Shown here one piece after another: positions 44,308 to 54,039 of a DNA stretch of 64,000 bases (positions within the stretch are counted from its first letter, which is position 1; each line of letters begins with the position of its first letter). A program made the translations under genes and the position numbers. The notes beneath the pieces are model-generated. The model was not told where the DNA came from. It did no database searches and saw only the letters and a program-made list of their open reading frames with translations. The stretch is from the NCBI RefSeq assembly GCF_900312815.1, contig NZ_OMPE01000006.1, positions 310,001 through 374,000 on the forward strand, in the 5' to 3' direction. This DNA is from Aquimarina sp. AU474 (lineage in GTDB: Bacteria; Bacteroidota; Bacteroidia; Flavobacteriales; Flavobacteriaceae).

Positions 44308-47300
44308 ATGAAAAACACTAACTTATTTTTATTGCTATTATTTCTGTATTCGGGAATAATGGCTCAGCAAGTTCACACGTCCTATTTATGGCACATGCAA
44401 CAACCAAATTATTGGCCAGAAAGGAGTAAAGAAAACCCTAATCGTTATCAAACGGTTTTAGAATCTCATAATTTAAAAACCTCGGGAGATTCTTGGAATA
44501 TTTATGATGATGGGATAAGTCACCCATTAAACAATCTAGAAGAAATTTTTGGGAAGTATGATAGAGTCAAGGCTTATCAATATGGACCTAAAAACTCGGT
44601 ACAGCGATTATTGGGTTTACCAAATGGAGGTGCTCAAGTAAATTATTCGGGATGTTTGATCGAAAATGTTAATAGTCTTGCAAATGCTGGGGTTTGGGGT
44701 TATAACCAAGGATGGCAAAATGACTTTATCGAAGCCAAAAATTGGAAAACTTCAGGAGGACAACCACGAATGGATCTTACAGGATTTACTTTTCATCACG
44801 CTTTGGCTCCATTAATTAGTGAACGTGCTTTACGAATGGAGCTTAAAACACATAAATATATTTCGACACAAACTTTTGGAGGCTCATACTCTAAGGGATT
44901 CTGGCCGGCAGAGTGTTCTTTTTCAGAAAGAATAATAAAAGTTTTGGTCGAAGAAGGTTTTCAGTGGTCCGTTGTAGCCAATAGTCATTTATCAAGAACA
45001 TTAAATGACTATCCACTAGATTATGGTACATCTGGTGTCAATATAGATCCACCAAATGCAGCCGACAAAGTAGCCACTAATGGACAAAATTGGTGGAAAG
45101 GTCAGATTGATGGTCGAGGAGGTACATTTGCAGCTCCTTATTGTTATCAGGCTCACAAAGCACAATATATTGACCCAGAGACGGGACAAGCTTTTAAAAT
45201 GGATGTTGTACCAATGGCAGATTTATTGAGCTATCAAAATGGATTTAGTTCTATGGGTACAGGAGAAATTGATGCTAATATTACTCCTTTTAGCAATACT
45301 AGTCAACCTTCTATTGTGCTTTTGGCTCATGATGGTGACAATGCTTGGGGTGGTGGTGATAGTTATTATCAAGAATCTGTTCCTGGTTTTGCAAATGAAG
45401 CAGCTTCAAAAGGATACGATCCAACAACAATTCAGCAATTTTTGAACTCATATCCAGTACCAGAAAACGATATCGTTAGGGTAGAAGATGGTTCTTGGGT
45501 TAATGCGGCAAATGATTGGGGGCATCCTCAATTTATAAATTGGTTATGGCCTTTATATGATACAACCAACTATAGATTTAATCCAGATGGTTGGACAGAA
45601 GATGCAAGGAATTGGGCGGTAATTACTGCTGCCGAAAATTATGTGCTCACGGCAGAAGATAAGAGCGGGGGAGTAGATATAGCAAAAGTTATAGATCCTT
45701 CATTCGGAGCTTCGAATGCTGAAAAAGCCTGGCATTTTTTCCTTCCTTCATTAACAAGTGGATACATGTACTATGGTAAAGCGATAGACATGGAGGTCAA
45801 ACAAACCTTGGCCGGTAATATTGCTATAGAACATGCAATCAATGAAATTGGCACTACACCTAGTGATGATAACACACCTCCTTCAGTATTTATTCCACAA
45901 CGTTTTCCATACAATCCTGGAGGCAAAGGTTTTGGACCGATTTATGCGTATCAAGAGGTGCAAAATTCTTCAGATTTTCATGTATGGACATTCGCTTATG
46001 ATGTTAGTGGGTTGGCTTCAGTAGAGTTAAAATATCGAACAGATAATGATGGTAATAACCCAGTTTCTGATGCTATAAATGATACCTATGCAGGTGGTGA
46101 AGGAGTGAGTGCATGGAGTAGTGTGTCGATGACTCAAAAACAGTTTCCTAAAGGAAATGTAACACAAGATCCAGAAATAGATTTGTTTATAGAGCCTACT
46201 GCTATTGCTGATTTGTGTTATGCAGAGATTAAAGGGTTATCAAATGTATTGGTAGATTATTATGTCGAGGTAGTTGATACCAAAGGAAATATATTTAAAA
46301 CTCCAATACAGCACGTTTTTGTTGGAGAATTTAATAGTAGTGATGAAGTAACAGTTTCTGTAACTCCTGACTCTGGCAATTTTGATGATACAATTGAAGT
46401 AGTTATTGAGGCAACCACAACAGCAGATAATGATGAGGTTACGGTATATTATACTTTAGATGGTTCTGACCCCAATACAGGAAGTGATGTATACACCTTG
46501 CCTTTTGATATAGGGAATAGTAATAGTGATCCTATTACGTTAAAAGTTATTGCATATGATCAGGATGGAAACATATCTGAATTAACGACAAGAAACTATA
46601 CTTTTGGGAGTTTGCCTTCTTATCAGGTGTATTTTAAAAATACCTCGAACTGGAATAATGTTTATGTATATGCGTATGATAAAAATAATGATGTTCCATT
46701 ATCTGGTTGGAGTTGGCCAGGTCGATTGATGGCCAAGGAACAAGATTCTCCTTGGTATGTATATACAATTGATGAAGGGGTTGAAGTAGGGTTGGTCTTT
46801 GCCAATGGCTCTGGACAACAATCGGATAATCAATTTCGTAATTTTGAAGGTTGGTTTGTGTATTCAGAAAATACTTGGTATAACGAATGCCCTTCAGATT
46901 GTCCAGGAGTATTGGGATTACCAGAGTTATCTGTATCCCCAGCTGGTGGATCTTATGAAGGCAGCGTTTCTGTAAATTTGACCACAACAAATCAAGGAAT
47001 TATTTATTATACTACTAATGGTACAGTACCCTCAAATTCTAGTGATGTGTACGATAATGAATTAACTTTTACATCTGATACTTCGCTTAGGGCAATAGCC
47101 TATAATAGTTCTGGTCAGTCTAATGTAGTATCTGAAGAATATGAAATCAATGAAGTGCAATCGTATAAGATTTACTATAGAAATGTAGCTAATTGGAGTG
47201 ATGTCTATGTATACTTATTTAATACAGATACGAACCAACCTTTACCGGGATGGAGTTGGCCAGGGAAATCAATGAGTAGAGAGGCATCATCTCAATGGTA

Positions 47301-47997
47301 TTCTTTCTTAATAGAAGAAGGAGGAAATGTGGGAGTTGTATTTAATAATAACAATAACGGAGCACAATCAGATGATTTGTCAAGAAGTACAAAAGGATGG
47401 TATGATCAATCTACTAATTTGTGGTATGATACCTGTCCCACAGCATGTCCTGGCGATGTATCCAATGATAACTTGGTAATACGTTATAATAACAGTACTA
47501 CAAATTGGAGTACGGTTACGTTGTATTTTTGGGAAACTTCTCCTGCGGTAGTAACAACAACATGGCCAGGGGTTGAGATGACTGATGCTAATGGAGATGG
47601 CTGGTATGAATATACATTACCTGGTGTAACTTGTGCAAATGTTATTTTTAGTACTAATGGAGCGCAACAAACAGAGGACTTACAAATCTGTGGAGAAGGT
47701 TGGTATGATAATGGCTGGGTTGATAATCCATTGAATAAATCCACAAATACAGATGATGTTTTACAAATCTCAGCTCCCTATCCTAATCCTTTTAAGAATA
47801 CAATACACTTTAATCTTGTGGGTGAGGTCGATTCACTTCATATTTCGGTAAGAGATATTAAAGGAGCTTTATATTATTCTAATAAAGTTACGATAAAAGA
47901 TGGTAAAATATCTATACCTTTAGATGTAGCAAAAGGAATGTATTTTGTGAAATTTTATAATAAAAAAATTAATAAAGTAGTCAAGGTATTAAAATAA
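44308..47997 (+). CDS. Secreted GH57-family glucan hydrolase with three starch-binding-type modules and a type IX secretion tail
   Basis: A 1229-residue exoenzyme when started at 44308 (signal peptide MKNTNLFLLLLFLYSGIMAQ). The GH57 domain covers residues 21 to about 510: nucleophile region FWPAECSFSE (Glu202) and acid region LLAHDGDNAWGG (Asp342). Chitobiase C-terminal-like modules lie at about 685-770 and 875-950. CBM26-like repeats lie at about 771-867, 952-1050 and 1055-1145 (shared Y-x-x-N-W-x-V-Y-x-Y and GWSWPG). The C-terminal 75 residues (YPNPFKNTIHFNL to KVVKVLK) are a type A T9SS signal. Likely acts on alpha-glucans such as starch or laminarin-like storage glucans; specificity inferred. 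Confidence 0.88.
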   Translation: MKNTNLFLLLLFLYSGIMAQQVHTSYLWHMQQPNYWPERSKENPNRYQTVLESHNLKTSGDSWNIYDDGISHPLNNLEEIFGKYDRVKAYQYGPKNSVQRLLGLPNGGAQVNYSGCLIENVNSLANAGVWGYNQGWQNDFIEAKNWKTSGGQPRMDLTGFTFHHALAPLISERALRMELKTHKYISTQTFGGSYSKGFWPAECSFSERIIKVLVEEGFQWSVVANSHLSRTLNDYPLDYGTSGVNIDPPNAADKVATNGQNWWKGQIDGRGGTFAAPYCYQAHKAQYIDPETGQAFKMDVVPMADLLSYQNGFSSMGTGEIDANITPFSNTSQPSIVLLAHDGDNAWGGGDSYYQESVPGFANEAASKGYDPTTIQQFLNSYPVPENDIVRVEDGSWVNAANDWGHPQFINWLWPLYDTTNYRFNPDGWTEDARNWAVITAAENYVLTAEDKSGGVDIAKVIDPSFGASNAEKAWHFFLPSLTSGYMYYGKAIDMEVKQTLAGNIAIEHAINEIGTTPSDDNTPPSVFIPQRFPYNPGGKGFGPIYAYQEVQNSSDFHVWTFAYDVSGLASVELKYRTDNDGNNPVSDAINDTYAGGEGVSAWSSVSMTQKQFPKGNVTQDPEIDLFIEPTAIADLCYAEIKGLSNVLVDYYVEVVDTKGNIFKTPIQHVFVGEFNSSDEVTVSVTPDSGNFDDTIEVVIEATTTADNDEVTVYYTLDGSDPNTGSDVYTLPFDIGNSNSDPITLKVIAYDQDGNISELTTRNYTFGSLPSYQVYFKNTSNWNNVYVYAYDKNNDVPLSGWSWPGRLMAKEQDSPWYVYTIDEGVEVGLVFANGSGQQSDNQFRNFEGWFVYSENTWYNECPSDCPGVLGLPELSVSPAGGSYEGSVSVNLTTTNQGIIYYTTNGTVPSNSSDVYDNELTFTSDTSLRAIAYNSSGQSNVVSEEYEINEVQSYKIYYRNVANWSDVYVYLFNTDTNQPLPGWSWPGKSMSREASSQWYSFLIEEGGNVGVVFNNNNNGAQSDDLSRSTKGWYDQSTNLWYDTCPTACPGDVSNDNLVIRYNNSTTNWSTVTLYFWETSPAVVTTTWPGVEMTDANGDGWYEYTLPGVTCANVIFSTNGAQQTEDLQICGEGWYDNGWVDNPLNKSTNTDDVLQISAPYPNPFKNTIHFNLVGEVDSLHISVRDIKGALYYSNKVTIKDGKISIPLDVAKGMYFVKFYNKKINKVVKVLK

Positions 47998-48024
47998 TCA
48001 ATCTGATATATTTTTGAAAATAAC

Positions 48025-48056
48025 AAATCCCTTAAAATTTAGGTTTTAAGGGATTT
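48025..48056. terminator. Bidirectional terminator
   Basis: AAATCCCTTAAAA and TTTTAAGGGATTT arms between the convergent GH57 and DUF192 genes. Confidence 0.85.
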
Positions 48057-48070
48057 AAATATTATATCAG

Positions 48071-48568
48071 TTACTTTTTGGTAAAAGAGATAGAATCTCC
48101 TTTTTTAAGATTCCATGAGTCGGATAATTTCGCATTTACTTCCAGCACATATTTTGCAGGTCCTTCAGATGGTAATGAGCTTTCGTCAAGAGGTTGAGCA
48201 TTTTTTTGGATACTTACGACTTTGTATTTTTCATTTATAAAAATAATGTCTAGAGGAAACTCTGTATTCTTCATGTAAAAAGAATGCGGTGATTCATTAG
48301 GGAAAATAAAAAGCATTCCTCGGTCTGACTGCATAGATTTGCGATACATGAGCCCCGTTTGAATTTGATAATCATCATCGGCAATTTCTATATCTAATTT
48401 GGTAATTAGAGAGGTAATAGAGTCATTAGTGTTAAATAAAGAAAGTTCTCCTTCTTTAGTAAAAGTAACTTCTTTAACCAGGTTTTGATTATTTTTTGTG
48501 TCTGTTTTGCAAGAAAATAACTGTAGAGTACTACAGATAATTATTCCGCTATAAATGATTCTTTTCAT
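48071..48568 (-). CDS. DUF192-family lipoprotein
   Basis: A 165-residue protein with start at 48568 (MKRIIYSGIIICSTLQLFSC, lipobox Cys20); an upstream in-frame ATG is less likely because it precedes the signal peptide with charged residues. The DUF192 domain spans the second half: GLMYRKSMQSDRGMLFIFP, FYMKNTEFPLDIIFIN and the C-terminal NLKKGDSISF. The family is common in secreted or periplasmic form. No activity known. Confidence 0.87.
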   Translation of the reverse strand: MKRIIYSGIIICSTLQLFSCKTDTKNNQNLVKEVTFTKEGELSLFNTNDSITSLITKLDIEIADDDYQIQTGLMYRKSMQSDRGMLFIFPNESPHSFYMKNTEFPLDIIFINEKYKVVSIQKNAQPLDESSLPSEGPAKYVLEVNAKLSDSWNLKKGDSISFTKK

Positions 48569-48600
48569 TGGTTTAGGTTTATAACGAACTAAAAGTATAT

Positions 48601-48640
48601 AAAAAACCCGCACTTCAAAAATTTGAAATGAGGGTTTTAA
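48601..48640 (-). terminator. Imperfect hairpin after creD
   Basis: AAAACCC and GGGTTTT outer arms with TCAAA/TTTGA inner arms follow the creD stop (48654) on the minus strand. Confidence 0.55.
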
Positions 48641-48653
48641 AATAATTAACTTC

Positions 48654-50009
48654 TTAATCGTTTTTCCAATCTATTTTTCGAGATACCATCATGATCGTTC
48701 CTAAGATCAAAAATAACCCAATACTACCTACCAGAAGTGCGTAGTTTTCTAATTGAATGATCACAAAAATAAAGGTATATAGCGCTGCCAGGGAAATTGC
48801 AATAAAACTCATAAACTTTAAACTTTTTAATATGGCCTTAGAGTACATTGAGATTAATATGACGACAGAGACTCCTGCTATAATATACGCCTTTAAGAAA
48901 CTTGAATGTTCTGATATAGAAATCAAGAGGGTATAAAACATGGTGAGTGCCAGTCCTATCATTAAATACTGAAAAGGATGAATATTTATTTTACTTATGG
49001 TTTGTATTAAAAAAAACACCAAAAAAGTAAGTGCAATAACCAAGTATCCATATTTTGTTGCGCGTTCACTTTTTTGATACTCATCTACAGGAATCAGTAG
49101 CTTTACTCCAAAAGCAGAGGAATCAATTTGGGGTAACTCACCAAAGAATTCTTGTTCAAACTCTCTGTTGATTTGTAACACTTTCCAGTTGGCTTTAAAA
49201 CCGTTTTTAGATATTTCTTTGGTTTTTGTATTTGGTAAATAGTTACCATTAAAACTTGGAGATGCCCAGTTTGATGTCATAGCAACTGTGGTCTCTCTAC
49301 CTACAGGTATAAAGCGTAGCTGCTCACTACCATTGATGATAAGGTCTAAATCAAAGTTGATTGAGTTTTCTTTGGGTAAAGAAGCTTCTTTGATGAATTT
49401 GGTTTCAAGTGTATTCGTATACGAGTTTTGAGTATATTTTGATCGCAAAGGATACTGCTCCTTACCTATGTTTAATTCTAGATTGCTTCTAATCCCTTTT
49501 AGGTTTGTCGAATTGATTATTACCGTAACTTTGTTCCATAAAATATCTTCTTCAAGAATATCTATGGTTTCAAAATTAGGAATTGTAAAAGAACCTTTGA
49601 TTTTCAAATCTGCTGTATAAACTACAGATTCATAAATACTTCTTCCCAGGGTTTCGGATTCTATATTAGTTTTTATGTCCAAAGTGTTTGGGAAAAAATA
49701 TGCATATTGTACGGTAATTAGATCTTCTTCTATGTAGGATTTGGTTTTATCATCCCAACTCTTTTTTACATTGTGCCTTTGATAAGGGACCTTTAATATG
49801 GGGCCGTATAGTAATACTTCATTTCCCCATTTTTGGTTGATCTCCTTTACAACTTCTACTTGTCTAAAAGAACGTTCTTGTATGAGATTTTTAATATAGG
49901 ATAATGGGATTAATAATACTAAAATGAGTATTCCTACCATTAACATTCGAACAGTTATTGAGGTTTTTAGCCATTGCCCAAAGGACTTTTTTTGTTTTGG
50001 AGTTTCCAT
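48654..50009 (-). CDS. creD: CreD-like inner-membrane protein
   Basis: A 451-residue integral membrane protein of the CreD family (cell envelope integrity, named from the E. coli creABCD locus). N-terminal anchor at about residues 18-38, a large periplasmic domain, and five to six helices in the last 150 residues including FQYLMIGLALTMFYTLLISIS. The family motif EHSSFLKAYIIA is visible. Last gene of the DUF1361 operon and probably repressed by the winged-helix regulator encoded nearby. Confidence 0.9.
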   Translation of the reverse strand: METPKQKKSFGQWLKTSITVRMLMVGILILVLLIPLSYIKNLIQERSFRQVEVVKEINQKWGNEVLLYGPILKVPYQRHNVKKSWDDKTKSYIEEDLITVQYAYFFPNTLDIKTNIESETLGRSIYESVVYTADLKIKGSFTIPNFETIDILEEDILWNKVTVIINSTNLKGIRSNLELNIGKEQYPLRSKYTQNSYTNTLETKFIKEASLPKENSINFDLDLIINGSEQLRFIPVGRETTVAMTSNWASPSFNGNYLPNTKTKEISKNGFKANWKVLQINREFEQEFFGELPQIDSSAFGVKLLIPVDEYQKSERATKYGYLVIALTFLVFFLIQTISKINIHPFQYLMIGLALTMFYTLLISISEHSSFLKAYIIAGVSVVILISMYSKAILKSLKFMSFIAISLAALYTFIFVIIQLENYALLVGSIGLFLILGTIMMVSRKIDWKND

Positions 50010-50041
50010 AATATAAAATTTGTTGTATTTGTATTGTTTAA

Positions 50042-50686
50042 TTATTTCTTTTCTTGATAATGTTGTATTAATCTATAGGTGATGATTAAAAAACCACCAA
50101 ACCCAATGGTGAAAGCCCATGTGTTTATGTGTTGCAGAGGAAATAAAATTCTCTTTAGGATATCTGATAAAATCCCCATCGGGTTTTGCAGAATATCCCA
50201 ACTATTCCATCGTAACACTCTACCCATATATATCCCGAACCCACATAATAGTAGAATCATATACGTAAGAATTTGAGTTGTTTTATTAGAAAATCGCTTA
50301 TGAAGTAATTTTTGCATCATCCATAAAGAGGCAAAACCTAGGATCATACCGTTAATGGCAAAGGATAAAATTAGAAGTACATCAAACCAAACAGATTGTA
50401 ATGTACTTAGTCTAATATGTTGTAAATCGGTTAAGATATAAGGTGAATTTGGTAAGAAAACCAACCAAATAATAAAACCTATCCAAAAAATAAAGCGATT
50501 TGTTTTACCTAAGCTTAGAAAAGTAACAACGGCATAAGGAATACAAGCCAAAAATAAATTCCAAACCAAAAACAGATAATAAGTAGAGTCTGTTTTGATA
50601 ATTCGAATAAGTAATAATATAAGTCCAAAACCTATAGAAGCTGTAATACCTTTTATAAATGGTAATTGTTTGTAAATCGTATCCAT
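50042..50686 (-). CDS. DUF1361 membrane protein
   Basis: A 214-residue protein with about six membrane helices. FWIGFIIWLVFLPNSPYILTDLQHI and the LLCGFGIYMGRVLRWNSWDI segment are the DUF1361 signatures. Function not known. The start codon overlaps the stop of the preceding small membrane gene by one base (TAATG) and creD follows 32 bp downstream, so the three form one operon. Confidence 0.87.
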   Translation of the reverse strand: MDTIYKQLPFIKGITASIGFGLILLLIRIIKTDSTYYLFLVWNLFLACIPYAVVTFLSLGKTNRFIFWIGFIIWLVFLPNSPYILTDLQHIRLSTLQSVWFDVLLILSFAINGMILGFASLWMMQKLLHKRFSNKTTQILTYMILLLCGFGIYMGRVLRWNSWDILQNPMGILSDILKRILFPLQHINTWAFTIGFGGFLIITYRLIQHYQEKK

Positions 50687-51000
50687 TAGACAATAATATT
50701 TTTTAAAGGATTAATCTGGATAAGCACTATATATCCAATAGTAATCGGGATATTGAGTAAAAAAAGTGAGATAGTGATAAGATTTTCTTTGTAATACTGA
50801 TAGTTAATAATCGAATTTATGATAAGTCCAATAAGAGTGATCGTATTAAATACAAATGCGATTATAACATAAAATAGACCTATATCCAGAAATGTGTTGG
50901 ATTGTAAGATTAAAAACGAAAGCAATAATATGGTTCCTAAAAGGAAACTAACTGTAGCTATAAACAATGCTTTTTGATTAATGGGTTGAAAAATTTTCAT
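50686..51000 (-). CDS. Small membrane protein in the creD operon
   Basis: A 104-residue protein with three helices (about residues 11-29, 34-58 and 70-92). The sequence AFVFNTITLIGLIINSIINY is typical of small unknown membrane proteins. First gene of an operon with DUF1361 and creD, starting 20 bp after a regulator site (51020-51036). Function unknown. Confidence 0.75.
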   Translation of the reverse strand: MKIFQPINQKALFIATVSFLLGTILLLSFLILQSNTFLDIGLFYVIIAFVFNTITLIGLIINSIINYQYYKENLITISLFLLNIPITIGYIVLIQINPLKNIIV

Positions 51001-51019
51001 GAATTAAATATTTAAAAGT

Positions 51020-51036
51020 ACTTTGAATTTCAAAGT
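51020..51036. promoter_or_regulatory. Inverted-repeat operator in front of the creD operon
   Basis: ACTTTG-aattt-CAAAGT. On the minus strand the arm nearest the promoter overlaps the TTACTTTG -7 element (51031-51038), so binding would block transcription. A near-identical copy lies at 52009-52025. Confidence 0.7.
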
Positions 51037-51057
51037 AAAAATGATAAAAAAATAGTG

Positions 51058-51351
51058 TTATTGTTTTAATAGTTTTTCTATAGCTTCTACATGTTTTTTA
51101 AATGCTTCTCGTCCTTTTTTTGTTGTACTGTATCTAGTATTTGGTTTTCTACCAATAAATGATTTTTCTACAATAATATATTCTTCTTTTTCCAAAGCTT
51201 TAGTGTGACTTGCTAAATTACCATCTGTTGCACCTAAAAGTTCTTTTAACATCTTGAAATCTGCAAATTCATTAACCATCAATACAGACATGATACCTAA
51301 TCGAATACGATGATCAAAAGCTTTATTTATATTTCCTATTATATTTTTCAT
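51058..51351 (-). CDS. Winged-helix transcriptional regulator (HTH_34 type)
   Basis: A 97-residue single-domain DNA-binding protein. The sequence DHRIRLGIMSVLMVNEFADF then LKELLGATDGNLASHTKALE and GRKPNTRYSTTKKGREAF fits the HTH_34 winged-helix domain, the type often encoded beside creD in Bacteroidota. There is no separate sensor domain. It lies between two copies of the same operator and is probably the autoregulating repressor of both operons. Confidence 0.9.
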   Translation of the reverse strand: MKNIIGNINKAFDHRIRLGIMSVLMVNEFADFKMLKELLGATDGNLASHTKALEKEEYIIVEKSFIGRKPNTRYSTTKKGREAFKKHVEAIEKLLKQ

Positions 51352-51394
51352 GAGTGCCGCACTACTAATGTAAAAGTGGGTTAATTAATTATGC

Positions 51395-52000
51395 TTATCT
51401 ATCGTGTTTAAAATAAATAAGGCTGCCATATATAATATGCATTACTCCAAAACCTAAAACCCAAAACCAGAATCCATATCCCGGAAATACGGCACAAATC
51501 AAACCTAGTGCTATTTCGATATACCCTAGATATTTAACGTTACCTATTGTGTATTTGGATGCATTAACCAAGGCTAACCCATAAAAAATAAGCATTAATG
51601 AGCCCGTAAGCCCATAATGATGAGTAAAAATCTTTATCATAATGTAAATGCCACCAGTAACTAGTGGTATTAAGAAGGCGATAAGTAATCTTCTAGAAGC
51701 ACCGGTCCATAAAGTTTCGTCATTTTTTTTTGCTTTTCGCATACTCAAGATAATTGCAGTAATCACGCTTAGTAACGCAACTACTATCAAATCGAGTAAG
51801 ATATACCTAAATATTTGGCCATCAAGAATAAGATATGCTCTACCACTAATACTTACCAAATAATAGGCTACCGCTGCACCGATAAGGGCATAAATACCGG
51901 CCATAATACCCGATAAACCACTAAGGGAGAAAAAACGTGACGATTTGCTCATCATGTCCTTGATCTCGGTTATGTCTTTTAAGTATTCTTCTGTGCTCAT
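51395..52000 (-). CDS. Membrane protein of unknown function, with the winged-helix regulator
   Basis: A 201-residue protein: a cytosolic N-terminal helix (EEYLKDITEIKDMMSKSSRF) and about five membrane helices. I cannot name the family, although similar proteins next to HTH_34 regulators are common. Its promoter, TTG-N20-TTACTTTG, ends at 52020, and the operator 52009-52025 covers the -7. The regulator gene follows after 43 bp, so the two are likely co-transcribed. It may sense the signal for the regulator; inference only. Confidence 0.78.
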   Translation of the reverse strand: MSTEEYLKDITEIKDMMSKSSRFFSLSGLSGIMAGIYALIGAAVAYYLVSISGRAYLILDGQIFRYILLDLIVVALLSVITAIILSMRKAKKNDETLWTGASRRLLIAFLIPLVTGGIYIMIKIFTHHYGLTGSLMLIFYGLALVNASKYTIGNVKYLGYIEIALGLICAVFPGYGFWFWVLGFGVMHIIYGSLIYFKHDR

Positions 52001-52008
52001 TGTAAAGT

Positions 52009-52050
52009 ACTTTGAATTACAAAGTAAAATTAAAATTTCGAATTGAACAA
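52009..52050 (-). promoter_or_regulatory. Promoter and operator of the regulator operon
   Basis: On the minus strand TTG (52050-52048), 20-base spacer, TTACTTTG (52027-52020). The inverted repeat ACTTTG-aatta-CAAAGT (52009-52025) overlaps the -7 and reaches to nine bases before the ATG. Confidence 0.75.
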
Positions 52051-52130
52051 ATTTATTTTTAAATCAATCCCCGAAATAATAACTTTTTTATATAATTTAT
52101 ATTCTCTTGTGTAAGAGATACGAAGTGTTT

Positions 52131-53618
52131 TTATTGCTTTTCTTCAAACTGTTCTTGTAATGTACTTTTAGACTCAAGATCTTCTAAAGCTTTTCCAACA
52201 ACACCAGTTGGAACCAGTGCGCTGTACTCTTTCCAAAAATTCTGATTATAATTCAATTTGTGATTCGATAAAGGGTTGGAAAAAGTACTTTCGAATATGT
52301 TAGGAGTAGGGAATTTACTAACGTTATTTAACTCAACGGCATTTATAATAATTTCAGATTCGGTATTGATGGAGTATGCCTCAAAAAGATCACCTGTATT
52401 TTTGTAGGTGTTATTGCTCTTTATTCTTTTTAAATACCATTTTCCTTTATACTTAGAGAAAGTAACATATATTTTGTAATCCATAAGACTTGTTGTTCTA
52501 GAAATGAAAGTTTTTTTGCTCTTTTTTTCAATACTTTCAGGTGTTTTCAATTGTGCCGCAAACCTTTGGTTAAGTTTTTTCTTTGCTTTTTTGGTGAGTT
52601 GATATTGATATGAGATAATGGCTTTGCTTTGTTCATCGATTACAATTTCACCTTTATATACTGCTTTAGTCTGTAATGAATCTTTTGGGGCGAATGAAAT
52701 AATATATACAGGTTTGTTATTATATGTGCTCCTACCAAATAATGTAAAAAGATAACTACTATTTATTTTAGGATTAAAGAAGTCTGCTCTACGTTTTATC
52801 TTATCTGCCCCAGTTAGTCTCAATGGACCTCCTCCAATTTCATTGTTTTCTAACCACTTTAAATCTGTAGAATCAATAGCTTGTAGCTTTTTGGATTGAT
52901 TCAATATTTTATATTTCTGTAGGTTATTACTTTTACGCAAAGCAACAATTTTAGCCTGATCTCTGGTATCTGCAACAAAATCTTTTGGTTCGGGAAGAGG
53001 AACTTTTTTGATACCATATTCTAACCTTTTAAATTGCATATAATCGTATTTAGAGACTTCAGGGTCATAAGAACTGTCATATGCTGAATAGTAAACAGTG
53101 CTTGCTGCATCAATAAATTTGGTATAACTATTATCAATTTTGGTGAGTTCTCTATAATAGGTTTCTAGATATACATTTTCTTGAGAATAATTATCAGGAA
53201 TTAAAGTAATTGCCTTATCAATAAGTTCTTTATATTTATTTTTGACCTTAACAATTATTTCATCAAGAGAGGTCGAAGAGGCCTGTAAAAAAATTAGCTT
53301 TTCAGGGTTTTTAAAATTCTTAACTGAGATGGAAGTGTTTTGGTATCCAACAAATGAAAAAATTACATTTGAAGAAATGTAGTCTTTGCTAATAGTTAAT
53401 TCAAATTTACCTTCTTCGTTGGTCATTGTACCAATAGATGTGTTTTCTATTATAATATTAGTAAATGGAAGAGGGGCTTTGGTTTCTTTATCTAATACAG
53501 TAGCCTCAATGTAGATAATACCGTTAGATGGTTTTTCTTGAGCAATGAGTTTTGTAATTCCAAACAGAGCGAAATAAATAAGTAATGTGATAAAAACTTT
53601 ACAGTTTTGCGATTTCAT
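52131..53618 (-). CDS. Outer-membrane-associated protein with carboxypeptidase-regulatory-like domain
   Basis: A 495-residue protein with an N-terminal signal (residues 1-26, ending LIAQ). Residues about 35-110 form the CarboxypepD_reg-like beta-sandwich (VLDKETKAPLPFTNIIIENT, GTMTNEEGKFELTI), as in SusC-type plugs. The remainder (about 130-480) is beta-rich without TonB barrel signature, with VYIISFAPKDSLQTKAVYKGEIVIDEQ, a pattern like outer-membrane assembly or DUF5686-type proteins. It has no TonB box. Role unknown. Confidence 0.78.
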   Translation of the reverse strand: MKSQNCKVFITLLIYFALFGITKLIAQEKPSNGIIYIEATVLDKETKAPLPFTNIIIENTSIGTMTNEEGKFELTISKDYISSNVIFSFVGYQNTSISVKNFKNPEKLIFLQASSTSLDEIIVKVKNKYKELIDKAITLIPDNYSQENVYLETYYRELTKIDNSYTKFIDAASTVYYSAYDSSYDPEVSKYDYMQFKRLEYGIKKVPLPEPKDFVADTRDQAKIVALRKSNNLQKYKILNQSKKLQAIDSTDLKWLENNEIGGGPLRLTGADKIKRRADFFNPKINSSYLFTLFGRSTYNNKPVYIISFAPKDSLQTKAVYKGEIVIDEQSKAIISYQYQLTKKAKKKLNQRFAAQLKTPESIEKKSKKTFISRTTSLMDYKIYVTFSKYKGKWYLKRIKSNNTYKNTGDLFEAYSINTESEIIINAVELNNVSKFPTPNIFESTFSNPLSNHKLNYNQNFWKEYSALVPTGVVGKALEDLESKSTLQEQFEEKQ

Positions 53619-53676
53619 TAGGAATAAATATCTTGTAATGAGAATTTCATTGATCTCTTAAAAATAGGTAATTTTT

Positions 53677-54039
53677 ATGAACCCAGCAGAGGAATACATC
53701 CTTAAGCAACCTGAACCTTACAAGACTATCATGTTGCATTTACAAGTGCTTATAGAAACTACGCTTCCTGATGTAGATTTACTATTTAAATGGAAAGTAC
53801 CTTTTTATTATGTAGGTAAAAGTCCTGTTTGCTATCTCAACGTCACTAGAGGGTATGTGGATGTAGGTTTCTGGAATGCGCAATATTTCACCAAATATCT
53901 AGAGCAACTAGAATCTGATAAAAGAAAGTATGTAAAATCCCTTCGTTATCGAATTTTAGAAGACATCAATGATCAAATGCTTATCGAAATTCTAGAACAA
54001 GCCTATAGGTATAGAAACGAAAAGTTTATAACTGGTTAA
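53677..54039 (+). CDS. DUF1801 family protein
   Basis: A 120-residue cytosolic protein. The DUF1801 signature LLFKWKVPFYYVGKSPVCYLN and the preceding helix KTIMLHLQVLIETTLPDVD are clear. Members have a fold related to YdhG-like proteins with unknown ligand. Divergent from the gene ending at 52131. Its 3' end overlaps the kdsA 3' end by 14 bp (convergent). Confidence 0.88.
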   Translation: MNPAEEYILKQPEPYKTIMLHLQVLIETTLPDVDLLFKWKVPFYYVGKSPVCYLNVTRGYVDVGFWNAQYFTKYLEQLESDKRKYVKSLRYRILEDINDQMLIEILEQAYRYRNEKFITG

